Part shown: positions 1 to 12,000 of the stretch, piece by piece
Layout: the number at the start of each line of letters is the position of its first letter
Numbering within the stretch: position 1 is the first letter of the stretch
DNA from: Balanoglossus misakiensis
Lineage: Eukaryota > Hemichordata
NCBI GenBank assembly: GCA_040954595.2
Contig: CM082587.2
Location: 10,602,001 to 10,666,000, forward strand
DNA: 64,000 nt
Direction: 5' to 3'
The notes under the pieces: generated by a model
Told to the model about the DNA's origin: nothing
Database searches by the model: none
The model's input: the letters and a program-made list of their open reading frames with translations, nothing else
Made by a program: the position numbers and the translations under genes

Positions 1-98
1 CAGCGGGTGTAGAGGCGGTCTCGTAACGAGTCGGCGGCCCAACGGGTTTTGACCCCCGGTAGCAAGAGGGTTAATAAGCTGAATGATGCAGAAATGCT
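1..98 (-). CDS. Start of the module 2 C-terminal exon, diverging at position 72
   Basis: The acceptor and first codons (SISASFSLL) equal those of the 2607-2934 exon. From about position 72 to the left edge the sequence is unlike module 1: GC-rich, reading [18 protein letters not shown]. It stays open. It could be a different C-terminal domain, a recombination junction, or an assembly join. The edge prevents a decision. Confidence 0.45.
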
Positions 99-3000
99 CT
101 CTGCAAACTAAATAAACAAATCAATCAATCAATATGTGATACACTCACAAAATGAATGACACATACCAGGTTCACACAGAGAAAAATGTGAGACACTATT
201 TGCCTATGATAAACTCAGAGCATTGTGTCCACACACACAAAGTTTGTGTATATGCGTTGAGGCTCGGCCCCATAGACAATCATGAGTTAAAAATACTGTT
301 AAGAAGATGGCTTGTGAGGTTTCAAACAATTTTGCAGTGATGAGACAACTACAAGTGAATATTTACTTTTAAGTAGCAATTTAAGACAAGGGTATCTAAA
401 TTAGTTAATACTTGTGTTGTTTCACAAACCTTGAACTTGATAGAGACATCCTCAGGACAGGCAACAACTGAGTAGGATACAAGAAGAGATGAAGGACTTT
501 CACCATCTGACAAGATGTTGTAAGCATCCCCACTTAGAACCAGACCATCTTCATCAATCATGCAGTATGGGTACATGCACATGTCTGTTACCCGGACAAC
601 TACAGATGCATCATTTGAACCAATCACGTTCAGGCATTGCCCACAAACCTGCAATCACACATGAAGGTATCAAAATGCATGTATACTATTTCAACAAACC
701 AACTAACTCCTTCTTTAGACAACACTGCAGGTTTTGGTTTAAGTGCTTAATCAAATTAAGCTGAGGAAATTTCAAAGAAAAACAGTGCAACACACAAACT
801 TAGACAAACACGATGAAATAAAATTATTCATAACAAAAGTTGTTACAAATCACAATGACTCAAAATGAGAGACTATCTGGTCAGTATTGACATCACAGCC
901 AATCATGTACAAGGACTTTCAGAACTAACGTTATCTATACTTACATGTGAATCTTGAAAATTGGCCATACCAGCAACCATACTTGTGTAAAATGTTCCAA
1001 ATGAACAGGTACCATCAGTTGGTGTCTCACGGTACTTCTCACAAGTTGCGTTTACAAAAGTCTCAAAGGTATCACAATCTTTACTGACTGCAAAAACAAC
1101 AACACCAGTATTAAGATAAATTATTTAATATTCAATCAATATGTAATCTTGGGTTCAATCAAAATCACACAACCATAAAACTTAATTTATGCACAAAAAT
1201 TGATGGTTTCATGTTATATGTCATAAACAATACTGATTTTTGAAAAACAGGTGTATTTTTCTTCACCTCCATGACTTGTATACTTCTGCTGAATTTCAGC
1301 CAAATAGTGTGCATTTGGACAGTTGCTGGCAATTGCAACCAACGTGTACAAGACCTTTTTCTTTGTGGCAACCATTAGCTGCCCAAGATGAGTTTACATG
1401 CGTAGTTTTTACAAGTAGTATAATTACCTGTTGTTACATCATGAGAAGGTGTCACTGGTTTTGTTGTTGATATTTTAGTTGTTGAAAGTGGTTCTGAAGA
1501 TTTCGATTGAAATTCAGTGCGTTCGGTGGTCAGTTCTTTGACACTAGTTGTAGGCAGGGATGTACTTGTTTTGGATTCTGTTGACCTGATTTCATATTCT
1601 GTTGTCAAAGACTTTGTAACATCAGGTGTGACTGGCTCAGCTGTTGTAGGGTTAGGCTTGATGTCAGTTGTTCCTCTTTGAGCACTTTTGTTACATCTGT
1701 TGCAGTTGGGCCTATATCTGTTCTCTCTGTGGTTGTGTCTTCTTCATCTTCAACTGTTGAAAGTATGGTTGGATTGACACTTGCAGACTCTGTTGTTGAT
1801 ATTTTAGATGAAAGTGGTTCTGAAGATTTCGATTGAAATTCGGTGCGTTTGGTGGTCAGTTCTTGGACACTAGTTGTAGGCAGGGATGTACTTGTATCTA
1901 CATCTGTTACTATTCTTGTCTTTGATTCTGTTGACCTGATTTCATATTCTGTAACATCAGGCGTGACTTCAGGCTCGACTGTTGTTGGGTTAGGCTTGAT
2001 ATCAGTAGTTGCTCTTTCAGCACTTGTTACATCTGTTGCAGTTGGGCCTATATCAGTTCTTGATGTTGTTTCTGTGGTTGTGTCTTCTTCATCTTCAACT
2101 GTTGAAAGTATGGTTGGATTGACGCTTGTTGTTGACAGAGTTGACGTTGTGAAAGTCTCAGATATTGCTGAGCTGACTTCATCCTGATCTGTGACTATAA
2201 CATGGGTGGTCGAGTGGAGACCAGTTGTGATCTCTTCAGATGAAACTGTTGTACCACTTGTCACTTCAGTTCTTGTAGACCGACTGGTGAAGGAATCAGT
2301 CTCAGGCCCCCGGGTTGTAATGTACCCAGGCAATGTTGTTGGACCCTCCTGAGTAGATTGCATTTCATCTGTTTTGGCAGAAATGAAACACGAAGAAAAT
2401 AAGCAAATGCAAAAATTAATCCTCGCATAATAACAATTGCCTCCATTGATATCGCAAACAAATTTCCCATCACGAAAATAACCCGTTTTACAGTACATAC
2501 ATACAGACAGACTAAACTGATCCCATAAGGTCCCATGGTATAGTATACATGTATACTGGTATATACCAAACGGGACCTAAACTATGAAACTGAAACACAA
2601 TCTTACCTTCAAGCGTACTCTCGATTGTTGTAACTATTCCAAAGTCTGGAAGTGTAGTAACTTCAAGCTCATCATCCTCACAATGTTGAAATTGCTTGGA
2701 GGTGTCAATAATCCCACCAAAATGAAACTCTCTAACCCTGTAGTTAATTTTACCAGACACCGAATAGACCTTGACATTGAGAGGGGCTTGTATATCACCA
2801 GAACCAATGGGTGGTTCAAATAAGTTATCACTGAGTCTGTCTAGAGTAATCCAGGGACCAGTTGTGTGGACTTCCACAGTGGTGACAGGGTAACGATGAT
2901 CCAATATTAATAAGCTGAATGATGCAGAAATGCTCTCTGCAAACTAAATCAACAAATCAATCAATCAAAATGTGGTACACTCAAAAAATGAATGACAGTC

Positions 3001-6000
3001 CCTAGTCGGTCATAATATTTTGAAATTAGAGCAACACATTATTGTCAATGTCCTAGTCCCCACTGGATCTGCCCTAGTCCAAATCAGTTGAGACTGGTTT
3101 GATTTCCAAGAGATCTAAACTTCCAGTAAAGAAACAGATGGACCACTCCTGACAATTTTAACTTCAATCTTACAAATACTATTTAAAATGTGGCTAGTGA
3201 GGTTTAAAACAATTTTGCAGTGATGTGACAACTACAGGAAATATTTACTTTTAAGTAGCAATTAAAGAAAAGGGTATCTAAATTAGTGAATAATTGTGTT
3301 GTTTCACAAACCTTGAACTTGATAGAGACATCCTCAGGACAGGCAACAACTGAGTAGGATACAAGAAGAGATGAAGGACTTTCACCATCTGACAAGATGT
3401 TGTAAGCATCCTGACTTAGAACCAGACCATCTTCATCACTCATGCAGTACAGGTACATGCACATGTCTGTTACCCGGACAACTACAGATACATCATTTGA
3501 ACCAATCACGTTCAGGCATTGCCCGCAAACCTGCAATTACACAAACCAAAAAACTCCTTTAGACAACACTGGAAATACTACAGTATGCAGTTTTTTTCAA
3601 GTACATTTAGTGATTAAATCAATCTTGGGTGAGAAATTTAAAAAAATACAGTGCAACACATAAAACAAGACAAAATAAAATCATTCATAACAGTGTTACA
3701 AATCACAATGAGAAATTGGAGACAATCTGGTCAGTATTGACACTGGAGCAAAACATTTACCGGTACATAGACTTTCAAGAACTAACTTTATACTTACATG
3801 TGAATCTTGAAAATTGGCCATACCAGCAACCATACTTGTGTAGAATGTTCCAAATGAACAGGTACCATCAGTTGGTGTCTCAATGTATTTCTCACAAGTT
3901 GCGTTTACAAAAGTCTCAAAGGTTCCACAATCTCTACTGACTGTAAAATCAACAACACAAGCAAGATATTCTTTGCTGCAAGAAGAGTTAATATCCTAAA
4001 ATGGGTTTGTGTGGTACATTTTCTAATCTGGTGAAATGTGTTTGTGTGTAAGCTTTTATCATTTATTTACAGGTATGGGACCTTGTACAGTGGTGATATA
4101 CCATCTACAATGAAGACCAATTGATGATGTACAGAAGAGAAATTTCCTGATTTGTGCTGCTTTCTGATACTGAAACACATATCGACTAGCCATGTTCGGA
4201 TAACAGCATACGTTTGTGTCCCCTCGGGAATGCAAATTACCCCCAAAACAATCTGTTTCCATCGGCCTTCAGCCTCTAGAAACAGACTGTTCTGGGTTGA
4301 CTCACAGTCCCTTAGGGAAACAAATGTATGCTGTTGCCCTCACTGCCAGTCAATATGCACAGTTTATCGGTACACACACACATTCAGCAGAAGCCATAAT
4401 ATTGTTCAGTAATTGCAATGTATATTTTTTACTATATATGTGACAATGGGGCAAGACTTGACTAGCGCTATGCTATGTTTCTTGCTCCATATTGCCAATG
4501 TAAAAAATTAGATATACTGGTATACGGTATTAAGTATTTACCATTTCTCTGCCACAAAATATATTCCTTTCTTAAATTGTGGCAATAAAGGACAAATACT
4601 GATATGAATACGAATTATACGAATACACAGTATAATTACCTGTTGATACATCATGAGAAGGTGTCACTGGTTTTGTTGTTGATATTTTAGTTGAAAGTGG
4701 TGCACCAATAGTTTCAGATGTTGTAAATTCTTTATCTGAATCTGTCGTTGGTTTTCTTTCAGTCACAGTGATTGCCTGCGTTGATGGCGCCTCATAACCT
4801 GCATATGGAAATCAAGTCATTCTGCATTAAAATATGTGAGATTCCATAGATCTCACTAATGATTATTTAATATCAATTATTTAATATAACTATATGATAA
4901 ATAACTTGACTGGAATGGAATTTGGATTTTATTGCTACATTTTGCTACACAACCTATTACTGATGTACACACAGAACGTAAACTTGTAAACTGCGCAAAT
5001 TCGTGCACATTTGTCTCTTCGCATGGGATTAGATTGATATAAACTCACTACTATTGTCATTTTCATGACAATTTAGCTCAGTTAAATGAAAATAAATTCA
5101 TTGGTCAAATAAAATTGTATGGTCACCACAGTCTATTCAGAGATAAATATCGTTAAATGTTTTTGGGTGAAGAAATGCTGACTCAGCTGTTTGTTTGTTT
5201 TTCAACTACACAAGGCCATGACTAAATTCAAGCATGGTGACCCCTGTATTATACAGCTTTTCATTATGCTAACAAATGAGAAACCAAAAATCCACAATTA
5301 AAAGAAATGAGATACTTTCACTTCCACTGAGAGGACATCTGTAAAGTAAACTTGTCATATTGTTTTCAGATATTCAGTGGATGTTTGTACTTGACGTACC
5401 TGTTGCATCTCTTGTTTGAGCATCAGTGTGTACTCTTGCCGTCGTGGTTACCAAATCATCTGTGTGTACTTTTGTCGCCGTGGTTGCCACATCATCTGTG
5501 TGTACTTTTGCCGTTGTGGTTACCATGCCATCTGTCTGTGCTCTCTTGGTGGTTCTCATAACATCTGTGTCTGCAGCTGCTGTGGAGATTTTCATCCGCA
5601 ATGTGGTCACTTCTTCCTCTTCTGTTGCCGCTCTATCAGTTCCATCCATTTCTGTCGTCCCAAGCTCTGCAGTTGACATGTCTGTGACCGTTTCCGTTTC
5701 TATGACAATGGAGGCAATAGAGGTTATGCTGATTGAATTCTGTTTGTCAAGTTTCACTTCAACATTCAAATAGCTTTTAAAGCCTCTCTGTTGTTTTGGA
5801 AGCGGGCATTCTGAACCATTTCTCCATATATCACACTACATGAACATAGAAGTTATCACGGTACTGTTTCAGCACACCACGATGTTTATAACAACAGTAT
5901 ATACACACCAGTAGTTGTAGTAGAAGGTGTTGTTGGCAACACAGTCACAACATCTCCTTCACACATCAAAGGGTTTGGATGGCTTGGTGTGAATCCATAG

Positions 6001-9000
6001 TCACAACTGAATGACACTATAGAACCAATGTCGAAATCATTGCCATGTCTCTGACCGTTGACTGGTGTACCAGGATCTTGACATTCTCCTGAGGTCAAGA
6101 AGCAAAGTATCTTATCAATATTAAATCATCAACTCAGACAGAAGTCATTCCTTACAAAAACATTCTATATACATCATTCTACAGAATTCATTAGCCTTTT
6201 GAATTTCTATATAAGTTTAAATAATTTCTATGGACATCTATATATTTGTATGTAGTTTTCGAAGTTGCTTAAAATGTTTTTCGGAAATAACGATGCAGTG
6301 AAATACAAGAAAGTGAAAAAGTAGTAGTCGCAGTGTAACAGTCGCCTTTTTTGATATTGCGAAAATGTCTGGCCCAAAAATTCCCCATTTTACACTGTAT
6401 TCAAACAACACATTGTGTGTGAATGTCATGAATTTCATCAGAGTATAACTATTATCAAACAGAAGTGATTGCTTCTCTGAAAGAAATATTCTTTTCTACG
6501 TTACCCTGAGCAACACATCTTGGTCTGGTGCCATTCCATGTTCCATCTTCAGTGCAATATCTCCTGGTGTTACCAAGTGCTTCATATGCCATGTTACACT
6601 GGAGTGTAGCAACACTATCATACCAAGTGCCATCACTATTCCCATGAGCCATCTTCAATCGCAGTCAACAAACCACAGTCAACACCTAGAAATAATAATA
6701 GTGAGTTCTTATATAGCGCACATATTTTCTTTGAAGTATTGAAGCCTGTTTCTATTGAATTCTATAGAAATGATAGAATCTATAGAATGACAATTCAGAG
6801 TTTTGCCGTGGTGATCTTCGGTACAATATGCATTAAAGTTATGTAGCACTCTTTGATCAACAGTTGAAATTACAGCATGAGCTTGGAATCTTCCACGAGT
6901 GCATCTGAAGAAGGGGACTACATGTTCCCGAAAGCTCATGCTGTAGTTTCAACTGTTGATCAAAGAGTGTTACATAACTTTAATGCGTATTGCAATCTAT
7001 AGAATGCAAAAGAATTCTAAGGAATATAAGGTACAGCATTATTCATTCCTGTTACTTACGTTGACAGACAGGAGGAGAGGAATTCCATCGGTAATCACCA
7101 TCTTGATTGCTGTAGGTACACACTCTGACATGGCTACCATATAAGTTGTATCCAATGTCACAACTATAGGTCACTTCACTCTGATAGTTGTAGTTGGGAT
7201 CATTGACCTCGTAGCTGCCATGATCAATACTCTCTGGTTCACTGCAGACAGCAGCTGTAGAAAATACACGTAGAGTTGAGTTGAAGGAAGAGCCTGGGAT
7301 AAATCTGTAATCACTTTTTAAGGGACAAAGTCTCTCTCTCGCTGCCCTTTTTCCATTAATTATATTTAATACAAGACACCGTTTGTGTTATTCTACATGT
7401 GGATATGTAGTGAATCAACGTTCAACCACACACAACTTCCATACGCCAAATTCTATTGTTCTCGATGTCAGATGTATAATAATATCAAGGTTTTCTGATT
7501 AAAAAAAAAAATATTGACTTACGTGTGCAAGTTGGAAAGTCCGCATCATACTGGCCTTCCACTGTACACAACAGAGTGGACTGTCCATTCAGTTGAAAAC
7601 CCTCCAAACAATAGAATGTAATGGTGCTATTGAACTCCACCAGAATATCACCAGTTTCCTCTATGTTCCAGACTAGGGATCCTTCACGTGGATTTGGAAG
7701 TGAAAAATTCAGCAATTTTTGGGAGAAAAAAAATCTGTGAAATAATTAGTTGAACATTTCCTTCTACAAAACAGTTCAGCTGATATTTTAGAGAAAACAG
7801 ATGAACATTTCCAGGAAATGACTGTTTTTAGGTTGTGAATGAACTTAAAAGATAAATTATGATAAAGTTGTGTCAAGGTGATGGCAACACTTATGTCTGT
7901 TGAAGAAAATTTAAAATTACAAGGAAATTCTGAAAATTTATCCAGATAGTTTGGAATGTGTTAAATGTGAATAGTGACTTGAAGTTACGTTGTATGTGAC
8001 TGGTTATGTCTCACCTTTGCATGCTGTTCCATTCACATCCGGTTCAAATCCCACCAGACATGCACACTGATAGTCACCATCTCTATTTTCACAGACTTGA
8101 TTGATTCCACATGGTGCCACCAATGTACTACATTCATTGATATCTGAAATGCTATTCATCAAGATATGATCAAAATCCCACAGGTCCAAGGGGAAAATTC
8201 GGACCAACAAGTTTAGCTGGGTATTAGACCAACGGGAAATTTTCGCAAACAGTAAATTTTTACGCTAGAGAGCCAAAAAAGACGTAGTGAAAATAAAAAT
8301 TCGCTTAAAAATGTTTTTCAGTGATGACAATGCAGTGAAATACGAGAACATGAAACTTAATTGTCTCGTAACAGTTTCTGCTTTTTATATCGCGAAAATT
8401 TCCGGTCGCAAAAATTTCCTGTAGCGATAAAGGGCACTTATATGAGGATATTAAAACTCAGGGGGTGGGGGTGAGGGGTGGGGGAATTGTGCAGTCACGC
8501 ACTGGTCGAACAATTGGAGGTTTTAGAATAATTAATTATCCAAAGATTAGTGGGTGGTCAAACTAATGGAGCAGTCGAATTACTGGAGTGATTACAATAA
8601 CTCAGGCCAAAAAATGAAATGTTTCTGGTCAGCGCGCGGGTCACTTGAATAACAGCGCGTCACCCCCATTTTTTTCCTGGTTTGTGGTGGCGGCCACGGC
8701 AAACTCAAACTGCTTCAACTAGATATAAATCACAGGACACTTTGGGGCGTGTAATCAATGACTGCATGAACAGTGTACATGTGACTATATTGATAAAAAC
8801 TATAAAACTGACGGCCTTCCTCCCTTGAGGGAAATTTTTATTTTTAAATTTGCGTCCCCCCACCAGTTTTTAAAGAAGGGTCTGACCAGAAACATTTCCT
8901 TTTTTGGCCTAATAAGCAGACAACCACATGAAGACCAATCATGATGTGAACTTACCAATGCATGATGGTATTGCATCATTCCACTGTAAATCTGATTGAC

Positions 9001-12000
9001 AAGTCAGGTAATCAGCACCATTTAATTCATAGCCAGCATCGCAATAGAATGTGATGTTGCTGCCCATATAATATGGTCCACTATCTGGGACAGCTTGTAA
9101 ATGTTGGTCTGTTATGAGTATGTCACTGCAGTTTCATCCTGCAAGGAAAAAAAAATAAAACATCTTTATGGATTATGTGGATTCAGACTTGGTTGTGGTA
9201 TACCGGTATGTATCAGGTACCTGTATTGTGAAACAACTTTAACCTTTTCACCCCAAGTTCCCACTATAAAAGTCCAGATACCATAGACTCCTATTATCGA
9301 CTGAATTCATGGCTCTGTATTTCAAAAACAAGCACGGTGACCCGTATATTTTATTACTGATTTTCATTATACATACAAAGGCGAATCCAAAAATCAACAA
9401 TTAAAAGAAATGACCATACTTTCAATTTTAGTGAACGTACATGTCCTTAAATGACTTACGTTGACAGTATCCTGGATCTCCAATCCAAGATCCATCTTCA
9501 CCACATGTAGAGACAGTGTAGCCAGTCAGACTGTAGCCAGATGGACATGAGTAGGCAATGGTTGTTCCAAAAACCAATGAATCACCATTAACAATTTCAT
9601 AAGATAAGTAGTTGTCTACATTCGGTGGTGGACACTCACGAGCTGTTTGGGTAAGATGAACAGATAACATCACAAGCGTGTTACTACTAGGAAAAAAGTT
9701 TAAAGGGACATTACATGTAGCTACAGTAACTTGTAATTGGCTTTATTTTAAGTACTGCAAAATGGGCTATTTTTCGCGAGCAAAACATTTCAGCGAAATA
9801 CGCGAGAGCCAAAGAACATGAAAATAAAAAGTCGCGTAAAATGTTTTTCAGAGATAACAATGCAGTTAGTGATATATGAAAACGCGAAAATTAATCCTCG
9901 CATAACAGTTGCCTCTTTCGATATTGCGAAAATTTCCTGTTGCGAAAATAACCTGTTTTAGAGTATTTTTTGTTCTCTGTACCAAATGCAATGTTTTGTT
10001 CTACTCCAAACAGTAGGCCAATATACCCTGTAAAATCCGTCTCCTACGTGTGCACTACAATGACAGTTTAATTGTTTTCAAAAATATCAACTTACGCTCG
10101 CATTGGGGCACAAGCGGACCCCAGACACCATCTGCTTGGCATTCCAATGAAGTCACATTATTTATAAACTGATGGCCCTCAATGCATTGATAATAAGCAA
10201 TTCCACCATACACTGTACTGGTAACATTGGTAAGAATTCCACTGCTGCACTCAGCGGGTCCACCACATGTTATTCCTAAAAAATAAACAACAAATTAGTG
10301 TCATTCAAGTTGTTACTAACAATAGATTCAAGGGACAAATTAAGTCTATCTCGCTGCCCCTTTTTCATTAATCATCTTTGATACAAGACACCATGGTATA
10401 GTGAAACAACATTCAACCACACACAAATTCCATCCCATTTATAGACACAAGAGTGAAAAACTCGCCAAAATGAATAATCGGTCTCTACCATTTACTCATT
10501 TTGGCGAGATTTTTACTCTCATTACTCAACAGTATGGAAGTTGTGTGTGGTCGAACGTTGATTCACTATAAATGTATACCCACATGTAGAATAACATAAA
10601 CGGTGTCTTGTATCAAACATAATTCATGGAAAAGGGCAGTGAGTGAGACTTTGTCGCTTTAAATGTTCATAAAATATAAGTTAGATTGAATCATATCTTC
10701 ACATTAATAATTCCCATCACAGAAATTTTATAGCTACACACAACATGACACCTGTACGAGAAGTCATTAATTCCTACATGAGTTACAGTTCACATTGAGA
10801 CGACTTTAGTTTTCTCCTAAACTTGACTGAACTGTGGAACAGGAAATGTAGGCTTGTTTACGCACTGGAAATCAACAGGCAATGGGTTTCTAAAAATGTT
10901 TTTTTTTTCTTCTGAAAGAGTGACCTCAAAGCTACCAAATTATGTAGAAATTAGCTGGACCCCTTCTACTGGATTCGGTCCTACCAATTCTTTACTATCA
11001 ATCACGTGATCTGGCCATGTGACCCACGGTGTTGTCATTTACAGATGACGGGCAAACAATATTTCGGCATCCAGTAAAAGTTTTTCCGAGTATGTTTTTA
11101 CTTTAGAACTACCAGACACGTAACATGTATCAGGTATGGTGCCTCATCAGCCTCATGGCGTTTCATCTGCACTGTCTTTGTCTGCACCAAGTTGTTGATG
11201 TTGCCCGTCATCTGGAAATTTGAATGCCAACGGAACTGCGTCAGACGTTATTTGATATCGAAGAATAGTGCACTATTGCCTTACTTTGACATGCTGGTAA
11301 CTTGAGAGGATCCTCTTCATTCCAGTTTCCACCAAAGAGACAAGTGAGAGAAGAGACAGTACCAGACACTTTCTGATAACCATCCAAGCATTGGAATGAG
11401 ACAGTGACATCATAGCTTCTATCATCTTTACTGGTCACCACGCCCTCACCAATCACAATTTCGGGACAGTCTGTCAGAACAAGGATCACAATGATAAGAA
11501 TGCATGCAGACAAATACTTTGACTCATAAATGTGAGGGGTCGTCGTGCCGCATTTGTATGTTTATTATCCAGTGTTTCCTCTGGGTTTCAAAATCTTCTA
11601 GCAATTTGGCTAAAAGACATGAAAATTTACTAGCCAAACTTGACTTTGCATTAGCCAAACCAATGCTGCCGCAACAGCTGATTCGGAGGGGGGGGGGTGT
11701 CACAAAATTAACAGAATCAGGGCTTCAAATTAAGCTTTGACTGATTGCCTTGGGCAACTAAATATTGATGCACTGTATGTTTAACTTATGTTGGTGGTTC
11801 TTGATGACAAGTTCACAAGTATTTTGTAAGGAGACTTAGGGTGTTTGCCTGCTGTTGGTCCTTGTTCGTCTTCATGTTTTTGTTTGTTTTGTTTTTTTGA
11901 AAATTGACCCAACAGGCAAATAGAGAATGTCTGAGTTTGATAGTGAATATTGAAGTGTATTTATTTTTTTCCTTCTCTTTATATTGAGAGATGAACTTGA

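Larger units (their letters stand above)
73..1620. repeat. Tandem segmental duplication, copy 1 (partner 2909-4830)
   Basis: Positions 73-1130 match 2909-3990 over exons and introns alike, and the Thr-rich ends at 1428-1490 and 4640-4700 also match. The unit thus spans Thr exon, both barrel exons and the start of the CBM63-like exon. Offset between copies is about 2880 bp. The copies are close but have many single differences and a larger intron before the barrel in copy 2. Confidence 0.85.
2909..4830. repeat. Tandem segmental duplication, copy 2
   Basis: Partner of 73-1620. The intron 3941-4639 is longer than the copy 1 intron (1088-1427) because it holds extra sequence at about 3990-4600 in which I see no exon or recognisable element. 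Confidence 0.82.

Noticed and set aside
1-135. A tRNA-derived SINE with an (AATC)n tail
   Set aside because: The block TAATAAGCTGAATGATGCAG also occurs at 2908 as the start of an in-phase exon with its acceptor, and CAATCAATCA is intronic in both copies. Only positions 1-72 remain unexplained.
1843-2187. Plus-strand 114-codon open frame
   Set aside because: Shadow of the Thr-rich mucin exon on the minus strand; Val/Ser/Leu composition is what the reverse of Thr codons gives.
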